Source: Rhodanobacteraceae bacterium (GTDB taxonomy: Bacteria > Pseudomonadota > Gammaproteobacteria > Xanthomonadales > Rhodanobacteraceae). Taken from it: DNA of 61,144 bases. The stretch lies in the NCBI GenBank assembly GCA_004299705.1, contig SCQS01000005.1, positions 1-61,144 of the forward strand. The letters are read 5' to 3'. Of this stretch, positions 44,586 to 52,151 are shown in pieces; within the stretch, counting starts at the first letter, position 1, and every line of letters begins with the position of its first letter. The translations under genes and the position numbers were made by a program. The notes under the pieces were generated by a model. The model made no database searches. It saw only the letters and a program-made list of their open reading frames with translations, and was not told the origin of the DNA.

Positions 44586-44604
44586 CCGTGCAAATCCGTG
44601 TCCA
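44570..44604. repeat. Right ATCCGTGT-type repeat of the GxxExxY unit
   Basis: Reads TTCTATCCGTGTCCATCCGT followed by GCAAATCCGTGTCC, the inverse of the left copy. It contains the GxxExxY start codon at 44583-44585. Confidence 0.75.
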
Positions 44605-44612
44605 AAAAGGCC

Positions 44613-45134
44613 TTATTCGCCTTCCCAGTAATCGCGCGCATCGTCGGCGCGTCCGACGTGCGCGAACATTTGTGGTTTGCCATCCCGGCCCGCGTCGAAA
44701 AACGCCAGCACGCCGAATTTGCAGGAATCAGGGTAGTCGCAGATTTCCGGCGATTCGGCGGTGCTGACCGCCAGCACTTTCAACTCGACTTCGCCGGTGT
44801 TGTGTAGTTGGTGCGCGGCTTCCGGACCGCCTGGGGGGCAGGCGATCACGTCGCCGGCGCGTACCGAAAACGTCTCGTCGCCGATGCGAACCGCGCCGCT
44901 GCCCTCCAGCACCAGGAACATTTCCTCGTTGACGTGGTGGTTGTGGCGTGGATAGGCGCGCTTGCCCGGCGCGATCGCGGTGACGTTGTAGCCCAGTTTG
45001 CGCGCACCCAACACGCGCCCGAGTTCGGCGCGGCGTCCGCCGAAGCGCTCGGCGGGCATTTCCGTGCCCATCCTGCGCGACGACTCGGCGAGGTCGTTGT
45101 ATTGCGCGTCGGCGATGTTGAGGATTCGGTTCAT
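44613..45134 (-). CDS. Cupin-domain protein
   Basis: A 173-residue single-cupin protein. The first metal-binding motif is PRHNHHVNEEMFLVLEG and the second is CPPGGPEAAHQLHNTG. A C-terminal tail ends near GRADDARDYWEGE. The enzymatic or binding role is unknown. It precedes the GxxExxY unit on the same strand and lies 70 bases downstream of the hydratase gene, so it may be transcribed with liuC. Confidence 0.8.
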   Translation of the reverse strand: MNRILNIADAQYNDLAESSRRMGTEMPAERFGGRRAELGRVLGARKLGYNVTAIAPGKRAYPRHNHHVNEEMFLVLEGSGAVRIGDETFSVRAGDVIACPPGGPEAAHQLHNTGEVELKVLAVSTAESPEICDYPDSCKFGVLAFFDAGRDGKPQMFAHVGRADDARDYWEGE

Positions 45135-45204
45135 GGCTGTACCCGGTGGTGGAGGTCGCCTGCAATGTGGCGCCCTGCGGCTGCCAGCATGTCGTCAGCA
45201 GTCT

Positions 45205-45999
45205 TCATTGCGGCCGTGCCCACGGCGGCGACTGTTTTTCGAGGAATGCGGACAAGCCTTGCTGGCCTTCCGGCGACACGCGTAGGCGCGCGATGAGGTC
45301 CGCGTTCTCGGCGTCGATGCGTTCCATCGATTCCCGCGTCATGCCGGCGGTGCGCAGGGCCAGCTGCTTGGCTTCGTGCTGCGCCGCGGGGCCGCCCTTG
45401 GCGAGGAAGTGCAACTGGCGATCGATGGTTTCATCCAGTTGGTCGGCAGCGACACACTGGTGCAAAAGGCCGATGCGTGCGGCTTCGGCGGCGTCGAAGA
45501 TTTCCGCACTGACGAACAACCGGCGTGCCTGGCGCGGGCCGATGGCCTGCACCACGTACGGCGCGATCGTGGCCGGCACCAGGCCCAGTTTGACTTCGCT
45601 CAACGCAAACTTGGCGCCCGCGACGCCGATCGCGATGTCGCAGCAGGCGATCAGGCCCACACCGCCGCCATAGGCCGAACCATTGACGCGTGCGAGGGTC
45701 GGTTTCGGGAAGAATTGCAATGCCCGCAGGAGCTTGGCCAGGCGCAGGGCGTCGTCGCGGTTTTCCTCCGCACTGGCCTTGGCCATCCGCCGCATCCAGT
45801 TGAGGTCGGCGCCGGCCGAGAAGGTCGCGCCCGCGCCGGTCACGACCAGGGCGCGCAGGCTGGAGTCGTTCGCAAGTGCATCCAGCGCCGCGCTGACTTC
45901 GGCGATCAATGCGTCGTCGAAGGCGTTGTGAACCTGCGGGCGGTTCAAGGTCAGCGTCGCGTGGCCGCCGCGGCGTTCGATTTGTATCGTTTCGTCCAT
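45205..45999 (-). CDS. liuC: Enoyl-CoA hydratase/isomerase, probable methylglutaconyl-CoA hydratase
   Basis: Crotonase-fold enzyme of 264 residues. TLNRPQVHNAFDDALI, the oxyanion block FSAGADLNWMRRMA and the catalytic region VNGSAYGGGVGLIACCD followed by ALSEVKLGLVPATI are visible. FSAGADLNWM is characteristic of methylglutaconyl-CoA hydratases of leucine degradation, consistent with the carboxylase subunits on both sides. Other crotonases cannot be excluded from sequence alone. Confidence 0.87.
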   Translation of the reverse strand: MDETIQIERRGGHATLTLNRPQVHNAFDDALIAEVSAALDALANDSSLRALVVTGAGATFSAGADLNWMRRMAKASAEENRDDALRLAKLLRALQFFPKPTLARVNGSAYGGGVGLIACCDIAIGVAGAKFALSEVKLGLVPATIAPYVVQAIGPRQARRLFVSAEIFDAAEAARIGLLHQCVAADQLDETIDRQLHFLAKGGPAAQHEAKQLALRTAGMTRESMERIDAENADLIARLRVSPEGQQGLSAFLEKQSPPWARPQ

Positions 46000-46146
46000 G
46001 GGTGGGGCCGATCAAAACTGCAAGGATAGCCGCGTTGCGCGCGGCAGGCTTCCGCTTGGGGCCGGTAGCCCGGGTCACAGGCCCCGGATCGCCGCACGTC
46101 CCTGTGCTGTCCGGGGCTCGGCCATCCTGGCCTCGGTTGCGTTCAT

Positions 46147-46167
46147 AAATGAGAACGATTAGCATTT
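46147..46167. promoter_or_regulatory. Fur box upstream of the iron permease genes
   Basis: AAATGAGAACGATTAGCATTT contains TGAGAAC-G-ATTAGCA, matching the 7-1-7 Fur consensus TGATAAT-N-ATTATCA at 12 of 14 positions. It is about 45 bases upstream of the cupredoxin start, so iron repression by Fur is likely. Confidence 0.75.
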
Positions 46168-46210
46168 GCTGACGAGAACGGTGGGCACGCGCCCACGGAG
46201 ATACCTTGCA

Positions 46211-46549
46211 ATGCGTTGGACGTCGTTACTTCCGGTATTGGCCTTCGTGGGCGCCACGGCGTTCGCCGTCACGGCGCGCGCCGATGCGATGCCGGCATTC
46301 CATCTGGTGCTGCAGAACCACAAGTTCGAGCCGGCGACGTTGAAGGTTCCCGCGGGCACCAAGTTCAAGGTGCTGGTGACCAACCACAACCCGACGCCGT
46401 CGGAGTTCGAGAGCACCGATTTCAACCGCGAGAAGATCGTGCTGCCGAACACGACGATCACGGTGTTCATCGGGCCGCTGGACAAGGGCAGCTACAAGTT
46501 CTACGACGATTTCGACCACGCCACCACCGGCGTGTTGATCGTGGAGTGA
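46211..46549 (+). CDS. Periplasmic cupredoxin-domain protein of an iron uptake system
   Basis: A 112-residue secreted protein with signal peptide LLPVLAFVGATAFAVTARA and a cupredoxin-like domain (LVLQNHKFEPATLKVPAGTK). It resembles the cupredoxin part of EfeO and partners of FTR1 permeases. The permease follows after six bases. A Fur box is upstream. Binding and delivery of iron, possibly with copper, in the periplasm is inferred from context. Confidence 0.82.
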   Translation: MRWTSLLPVLAFVGATAFAVTARADAMPAFHLVLQNHKFEPATLKVPAGTKFKVLVTNHNPTPSEFESTDFNREKIVLPNTTITVFIGPLDKGSYKFYDDFDHATTGVLIVE

Positions 46550-46555
46550 TGCAAG

Positions 46556-47428
46556 ATGCTTGGGATTGCACTATTGGTTTTTCGTGAAGTCCTGGAAGCC
46601 GCGCTGATCGTGACCGTGGTGGCGGCCGCCACGCGCGGCGTGCCGCATCGTCGGGTGTTCATCGGCGGCGGCATCGCGCTGGGCGTGTTGGGCGCGAGCG
46701 TGGTGGCGCTGTGCATGGGGTTCATCGAGGGATCGTTGGGTGGTATCGGGCAGGAAGTGTTCGAGGCCTGTGTGCTGTTGACGGCGGTGGTGATGATCGG
46801 CTGGCACGTGACCTGGATGTCCGGCCACGGCAAGGAAATGGTCAAGGAAATGCAGCGTGTCACCGATTCGGTCAAGGCCGGGTCGAGTTCCGTGGCGGTG
46901 CTGCTGGTCGTGGTCGCGCTGGCGGTGATGCGGGAAGGTTCCGAAATCGTGCTGTTCCTGTTTGGCATGGCCGCCGGTGGCGCGGGCAAACTGGGGTTCA
47001 TTGGCGGCGTTCCGATCGGGCTGGCCTGCGGCGTGGGCCTCGGCTTCGCCCTGTACTTCGGGCTGCTGCGCATTCCGATTCGCTACTTCTTCACTGCGAC
47101 CAACTGGATGCTGGTGGTGCTGGCGTCCGGGTTGGCGGCATCCGCGGCCGGTTACTTGTTGCAGGCCAACCTGCTGCCGGCGTGGGGCAACCAGCTGTGG
47201 AATACCTCGTGGCTACTCAGCGACGGTTCGATCGTGGGCCAGGCGGTGCACATCCTGACCGGCTATGTGGCGCGCCCCGCCGGCATGCAGCTGGTGTTCT
47301 GGATCGTCACCTTCGTGGCGCTGGTGACGGGCATGCGGCTGGTGTCGATGCGCATGGCGGCAAAGCGGTGTTGCGCGAAACCGCCGAGTCATTCTGCGGT
47401 CTCGACTGGCGCCACGCGCACGGCCTGA
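46556..47428 (+). CDS. efeU: FTR1-family iron permease
   Basis: Inner-membrane iron transporter of 290 residues with about seven hydrophobic helices. Both REXXE iron-binding motifs are present: REVLE at the N-terminus and REGSE near residue 125. It is coupled to the upstream cupredoxin gene and controlled by the same Fur box. No EfeB peroxidase gene is present, so this is a two-gene FTR1 variant and not a full EfeUOB system. Confidence 0.9.
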   Translation: MLGIALLVFREVLEAALIVTVVAAATRGVPHRRVFIGGGIALGVLGASVVALCMGFIEGSLGGIGQEVFEACVLLTAVVMIGWHVTWMSGHGKEMVKEMQRVTDSVKAGSSSVAVLLVVVALAVMREGSEIVLFLFGMAAGGAGKLGFIGGVPIGLACGVGLGFALYFGLLRIPIRYFFTATNWMLVVLASGLAASAAGYLLQANLLPAWGNQLWNTSWLLSDGSIVGQAVHILTGYVARPAGMQLVFWIVTFVALVTGMRLVSMRMAAKRCCAKPPSHSAVSTGATRTA

Positions 47429-47455
47429 GTCAAACAACGGGCGCTTGTCGCGCCG

Positions 47456-48160
47456 TCACCAGGGAAGTTGCCGTCCCAGGTAGTCGAGGTAGCGAAGGCC
47501 GGGGATTCCGGCTTGCGCATCCATGGTGTCGGCGAGGTTGGGGATGCTGTCCGCGATGTCCAGCCGGGCCTCGGGACCGCCCAAGTCGGTGCGTACCCAG
47601 CCTGGGGCCATCAGCAACAACGTCCTCGGGATGTCGGAGTGGCGCGCGGCGAAGCTGCGCATGAACATGTTGAGCGCGGCCTTGCTGCCGCGATAGACAT
47701 CCTCGTGTCCGTTCTCGTTATTGGCGATGCTGCCGCGTCCGGACGACATGACGCCGATCGTGCCGCCGGGTCGTACCAAATCCTGCAACACTTCGACGAC
47801 GCGCATGGGGCTCAGGGCGTTCGTGACCATCACGCGCATGAACTCGTCGGTCGAGACCTCCGCGGCCGTTTCGTGGTTGGCGGTGGTGACACCGGCGTTG
47901 ACGAACAGCATATCGAATTCCCGCGCGGCCAGGCGCGCGCGCAACGTGCCCACCTGGTCCGGATGGTTGATGTCGACGCGCTCGATTTCAAGTCGCCCGT
48001 GGTGGGATTGCGCAAGCTCGTGCAGTCCGGATGGGCGATCGACGCGTTCCGTCGCGACCACCTCCCATCCGCGTCCGAGGTATTCCTGGGCCAAGGCGAG
48101 GCCGAGGCCCCGCGAGGCGCCGATGAGCAGGAGCTGCTTGTTGGAAGAGTTTGCAGGCAT
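47456..48160 (-). CDS. SDR-family oxidoreductase
   Basis: Short-chain dehydrogenase of 234 residues. The cofactor loop is LLIGASRGLGLALAQEY and NAGV is present. The catalytic region is GVMSSGRGSIANN, then VYRGSKAALNMFMRSFA. The start ATG at 48160 fits the fold; a longer frame exists upstream. It resembles the C-factor/CsgA-like SDR group. The substrate is unknown. It ends 27 bases from the convergent iron permease gene. Confidence 0.83.
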   Translation of the reverse strand: MPANSSNKQLLLIGASRGLGLALAQEYLGRGWEVVATERVDRPSGLHELAQSHHGRLEIERVDINHPDQVGTLRARLAAREFDMLFVNAGVTTANHETAAEVSTDEFMRVMVTNALSPMRVVEVLQDLVRPGGTIGVMSSGRGSIANNENGHEDVYRGSKAALNMFMRSFAARHSDIPRTLLLMAPGWVRTDLGGPEARLDIADSIPNLADTMDAQAGIPGLRYLDYLGRQLPW

Positions 48161-48233
48161 ATGCGGTTTCCTGGGTCCGGGCGTGCGACGAAAAACCACG
48201 GCCGCAGTGCAGCCGTGACCCGGAGGTGTGCGT

Positions 48234-48368
48234 TCAATCGTGCTTGCCGCCGGCGGCAATCTCGCGCACCGCGCGTTCCATGATCGCGGTTACGCGTTCG
48301 GCTTATGCCGATGCAGCGGAAATGCTTGCCATGAGCATGCAGGCGGCGAGGGTGATCGGGCGTTGCAT
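48234..48368 (-). pseudogene. Small secreted-protein gene with stop at the signal-peptide junction
   Basis: AAGGAG lies eight bases before an ATG (48366-48368) that opens MQRPITLAACMLMASISAAS-A, a good signal peptide. A TAA at 48303-48305 stops it exactly after the ASA cleavage site. The same frame then continues for 22 codons (AERVTAIMERAVREIAAGGK then HD) to TGA at 48234-48236. The strong ribosome-binding site and intact frame on both sides suggest a recently broken small periplasmic protein gene. Alternatively the 21-residue peptide itself is the product. It follows liuB by 21 bases on the same strand. Confidence 0.45.
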
Positions 48369-48389
48369 GGCCTGACTCCTTGCAACGGG

Positions 48390-49997
48390 TTACATGCGGA
48401 ACACGCCGTAGCGTTCGGGCTCGATCGGCGCATTCATCGCTGCGGAAATCGCGAGGCCCAGCACGCGGCGGGTGTCGGTCGGGTCGATGATGCCGTCGTC
48501 CCACAGCCGCGCACTGGAATAGTACGGGCTGCCCTGGCGTTCGTATTGTTCGCGGATTGGTGCCTTGAAGGCGTCCTCTTCTTCCTTCGACCACGACTTG
48601 CCGGCGACTTCGATGCCGTCGCGCTTGACCGTGGCCAGTACGCTTGCTGCCTGCTCGCCGCCCATCACGCTGATGCGTGCGTTCGGCCACATCCACAGGA
48701 AGCGCGCACCATAGGCGCGGCCACACATCGCGTAGTTGCCGGCGCCGAAGCTGCCGCCGATCACGACAGTGAACTTGGGCACGTGCGAGCAGGCGACGGC
48801 GGTGACCATCTTGGCGCCGTCCTTGGCGATGCCGGCCTGCTCGTATTTCTTGCCGACCATGAAGCCGGTGATGTTCTGCAGGAACACCAGCGGCACGTTG
48901 CGCTGGTTGCACAGTTCGATGAAGTGCGTGCCCTTGAGCGCGCTTTCCGAGAACAGGATGCCGTTGTTGGCGACGATACCCACCGGGTAACCGTGGATGT
49001 GCGCGAACCCGGTGACCAGGGTCTTGCCGTAGCGCGCCTTGAACTCGTGGAACTCGGAGCCATCGACGATGCGTGCGATCACTTCGCGGATGTCGAACGG
49101 ACGGCGGGTGTCCTCGGGGATCACGCCGTACAATTCCGCGGCCGGGTATTTCGGTTCGCGCGGCTCGGCCGGTGCCAGCGGCATGGATTTCTTGACGTTC
49201 AGCGTGGCCACGATGTCGCGCGCGATCGACAACGCGTGCGCGTCGTTCTCCGCGAAGTGATCCGCGACGCCGGAGATGGATGTATGGACGTCCGCGCCGC
49301 CCAGCGCTTCCGCATCGACCACTTCGCCGGTCGCGGCCTTCACCAGCGGGGGGCCGCCCAGGAAAATGGTGCCCTGGTTTTTCACGATGATGGTTTCGTC
49401 GCTCATCGCCGGCACGTAGGCGCCGCCGGCGGTGCAGCTGCCCATCACCACCGCAATCTGCGGGATGCCCAAGGCCGACATGCGCGCCTGGTTGTAGAAG
49501 ATCCGCCCGAAGTGCTCCTTGTCGGGAAACACCTCGTCCTGCAGCGGCAGGAACGCGCCACCCGAATCGACGAGGTAGATGCAGGGCAGGCGGTTTTCCA
49601 GCGCCACTTCCTGCGCACGCAGGTGCTTCTTCACCGTGATCGGGAAATAGGTGCCGCCTTTTACCGTGGCGTCATTGGCGACGATCACCACTTCCTTGCC
49701 GCGGACGCGGCCGATGCCGGTAATGATGCCCGCGCCCGGCGCGGCGCCGTCGTACATGCCGTGCGCGGCCAGCGGCGAGAGTTCGAGGAAGGGCGAGCCT
49801 GGATCGAGCAAGGCTCGCACGCGCTCGCGCGGCAACAGCTTGCCACGCGCGACATGCCTGGCGCGGGCTTTTTCGCCACCGCCCTCGGCGGTGCGGGCGA
49901 GCTCGGTTTTCAGCTCATCGGTGAGCTTGCGCAGGTTTGCGGTGTTGCCGCGAAAACTGTCGCTCCTGCTGTCGATATTGGTGGGAATGACGGGCAT
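48390..49997 (-). CDS. liuB: Methylcrotonyl-CoA carboxylase, carboxyltransferase subunit
   Basis: Beta subunit (535 residues) that moves carboxyl from biotin to 3-methylcrotonyl-CoA. Features are [40 protein letters not shown] and the oxyanion [16 protein letters not shown] region. The last two are typical of MCC-beta rather than propionyl-CoA carboxylase. The ATG at 49997 ([18 protein letters not shown]) matches family members. The biotin subunit liuD is 4.2 kb away on the same strand, so the leucine genes are dispersed. Confidence 0.92.
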   Translation of the reverse strand: MPVIPTNIDSRSDSFRGNTANLRKLTDELKTELARTAEGGGEKARARHVARGKLLPRERVRALLDPGSPFLELSPLAAHGMYDGAAPGAGIITGIGRVRGKEVVIVANDATVKGGTYFPITVKKHLRAQEVALENRLPCIYLVDSGGAFLPLQDEVFPDKEHFGRIFYNQARMSALGIPQIAVVMGSCTAGGAYVPAMSDETIIVKNQGTIFLGGPPLVKAATGEVVDAEALGGADVHTSISGVADHFAENDAHALSIARDIVATLNVKKSMPLAPAEPREPKYPAAELYGVIPEDTRRPFDIREVIARIVDGSEFHEFKARYGKTLVTGFAHIHGYPVGIVANNGILFSESALKGTHFIELCNQRNVPLVFLQNITGFMVGKKYEQAGIAKDGAKMVTAVACSHVPKFTVVIGGSFGAGNYAMCGRAYGARFLWMWPNARISVMGGEQAASVLATVKRDGIEVAGKSWSKEEEDAFKAPIREQYERQGSPYYSSARLWDDGIIDPTDTRRVLGLAISAAMNAPIEPERYGVFRM

Positions 49998-50059
49998 GTT
50001 CGGTTCCGTGGCAAACGAGCGCGTGATCCCGCATTCTATCGGCGCCCATGCGTGGCCCC

Positions 50060-50093
50060 AAAAAGAAACCGGCCGCATGAGGCGGCCGGTTTC
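50060..50093 (-). terminator. Rho-independent terminator of the alanine-rich lipoprotein gene
   Basis: On the minus strand, GAAACCGGCCGC and GCGGCCGGTTTC form a 12-bp stem around a short loop, followed by a T-run (complement of 50060-50064). It lies 27 bases after the stop of the lipoprotein gene. Confidence 0.85.
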
Positions 50094-50119
50094 AGGTACA
50101 TCGGGTTGCAACGAGGCGA

Positions 50120-50539
50120 TCAGTGGCCGCTCATCGCATCCTTGGCCTTGCTTGCAGCGTCCTTCATGGCGCCCGCGGCGTTTTTGGCCTTGTTGGCGGC
50201 GTCCTTCATCGCGTCCATGGGATTCTGGGCGCTGGATGCCGGCGCGGCGGTGCTGCTCGCAGCCGGTTCGGCGGCGGTCGAAGCCGGCGCGGCAGCGGTT
50301 GACGATGCGGCAGGTTCACCGCTCATGGCGTTTTTGGCGGCGTTGGCGGCCGAACCCGCGGCGGCGGCGGCGGAGCCGGCAGCTTGCGCAGCGCCGGTGG
50401 CGGCAGAGGAAACGGCAGCGGCGGCATTCTGAGCCTCGTTGGCAGCGGACTGGCCTTCGCCCGAGTGGCTGCATGCGGACAAGGACAGAACCATCGCGGA
50501 GGCAACGGCGACCGCAAGAACGGTACGGTTGAACTTCAT
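50120..50539 (-). CDS. Alanine-rich lipoprotein
   Basis: A 139-residue lipoprotein. The signal peptide [17 protein letters not shown] ends with lipobox LSAC, and the mature part is almost entirely Ala, Ser, Gly, Asn and Lys. The C-terminal third has quasi-repeats of [15 protein letters not shown] type, which would form an amphipathic helix. No enzymatic domain is seen. A strong terminator follows and the gene stands alone between thiolase and liuB. It may be a periplasmic or outer-membrane structural or stress protein. Confidence 0.72.
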   Translation of the reverse strand: MKFNRTVLAVAVASAMVLSLSACSHSGEGQSAANEAQNAAAAVSSAATGAAQAAGSAAAAAGSAANAAKNAMSGEPAASSTAAAPASTAAEPAASSTAAPASSAQNPMDAMKDAANKAKNAAGAMKDAASKAKDAMSGH

Positions 50540-50694
50540 TGGATATCTCCTGGAATAGGCCGTGGATAGCCACGGAAGTGGCCGCCTTATTAAACCGCGT
50601 CTCACGTCATAACGCCAGCGCCCCGCGGTTTCAAGGCAGTTGGCGTTCAGTCGTCACTTACCGGCGCGGCGGTACAAACCTTGCGCCGGGTGGC

Positions 50695-51870
50695 TCACAG
50701 CCGTTCGATCGCGATCGCGGTGGCTTCGCCGCCGCCGATGCACAGCGACGCCACGCCGCGCTTCGCGCCCGCGTGGATCATTGCGTGCAGCAAGGTAACC
50801 ACGATGCGCGCACCGGTGCAGCCGATCGGATGGCCGAGTGCACAGGCGCCGCCGTGCACATTGAGTTTTTCGTGCGGGATGCCGATGTCCTTCATCGCGG
50901 CCATCGCCACCACCGCGAAGGCTTCGTTGACTTCGAACAGGTCGACGTCGCCGACCTTCCAACCGGCCTTCTGCAGCACCTTTTCGATCGCGCCAACCGG
51001 CGCGGTGGTGAACCACTGCGGCTCCTGCGAATGCGTGGCGTGCGCGACGATGCGTGCCAGCGGCTTGACCCCGCGCGCCTTCGCATCTTCGGCGGACAAC
51101 AACACGACCGCCGCCGCGCCGTCCGAAATGCTGGACGAGCTGGCCGCGGTGACGGTGCCGTTTTCCTTGCGGAACGCGGGTCTCAGCGTCGGGATCTTGG
51201 TCGGGTCGACCTTGCCGGGGGTTTCATCGACGGACACCTGCACGTCGCCCTTGCGCGAAGGCACCGTGACCGCGGCGATCTCGTCGGCGAAGGCACCGGA
51301 CTTCACGGCCGCCTGCGCGCGCCGTACCGATTCGGTCGCGAAAGCGTCCTGGTCGGCGCGCGTGAAGTGGTATTTGTCTGCGCAGGCTTCCGCGAAGACA
51401 CCCATCGACTTGCCGTCGTACGGGTTGGTGAGGCCATCCCACATCATGTGGTCGACCATGCTGCCGTCGCCGATGCGGATGCCGGTGCGCACCGCCGCCA
51501 TGTGTGGCGCGTTGGTCATGGATTCCATGCCGCCCGCGACGACGACGCTGGCCGAGCCGGCCTTGATCAAATCGTGGCCCAACATGATGGCCTTCATGCC
51601 CGAACCGCAGACCTTGTTGAGGGTGGTGCAGCCGGCCGACGGCGGCAGCCCGGCCGCCAGCGCGGCCTGGCGTGCGGGTGCCTGGCCCAGGTTGGCCGGC
51701 AGCACGCAGCCCATCAACACTTCGCCCACATCGCCGGGTGCGATGCCCGATTGCTGCAGTGCGGCGGCGATGGCGGCGGCGCCGAGCTTGGGCGTCGGGA
51801 AGCCCGTGAACTGGCCGAGGAAGGCGCCGATGGGCGTACGTTTTGCGGCGGCGATGATGATGTCGGACAT
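50695..51870 (-). CDS. Acetyl-CoA C-acetyltransferase (thiolase)
   Basis: Degradative/biosynthetic thiolase of 391 residues. The nucleophilic cysteine is in NKVCGSGMKAIM, and the second active-site block is GGACALGHPIGCTGAR. The N-terminal IIIAAAKRTPIGAFLGQF is typical of AtoB/PhaA-type acetyl-CoA acetyltransferases. It could cleave acetoacetyl-CoA arising from leucine breakdown. The ATG at 51870 is followed by the family start MSDIIIAAAKR. It is divergent from the autotransporter gene. Confidence 0.92.
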   Translation of the reverse strand: MSDIIIAAAKRTPIGAFLGQFTGFPTPKLGAAAIAAALQQSGIAPGDVGEVLMGCVLPANLGQAPARQAALAAGLPPSAGCTTLNKVCGSGMKAIMLGHDLIKAGSASVVVAGGMESMTNAPHMAAVRTGIRIGDGSMVDHMMWDGLTNPYDGKSMGVFAEACADKYHFTRADQDAFATESVRRAQAAVKSGAFADEIAAVTVPSRKGDVQVSVDETPGKVDPTKIPTLRPAFRKENGTVTAASSSSISDGAAAVVLLSAEDAKARGVKPLARIVAHATHSQEPQWFTTAPVGAIEKVLQKAGWKVGDVDLFEVNEAFAVVAMAAMKDIGIPHEKLNVHGGACALGHPIGCTGARIVVTLLHAMIHAGAKRGVASLCIGGGEATAIAIERL

Positions 51871-52151
51871 ATTGGACTCCAAGTTGCCGAGTAGTGAGCC
51901 AGGTCGTGCAGCGGCTGCGGCCTTGGCTGTGTGACAAGCTGAGCCGCATAGTGGTTTTGGCTCGATGGATTGTTGCGTATTCGAATTGAGCCGCGCTGCC
52001 CGGCAGCGTCGGCTCGAATGAGCGTTTCTTCGCTGATGCAAGCAGGCAAGCAATTATGGGGCGAATGCTGCGCTGCCGCAAATGGGGTCTGTGCCGCGCT
52101 GCCCGCACTGGTGCAGAATGGCGTGTCATTCCGGAGTGGATGCGTGGACGT

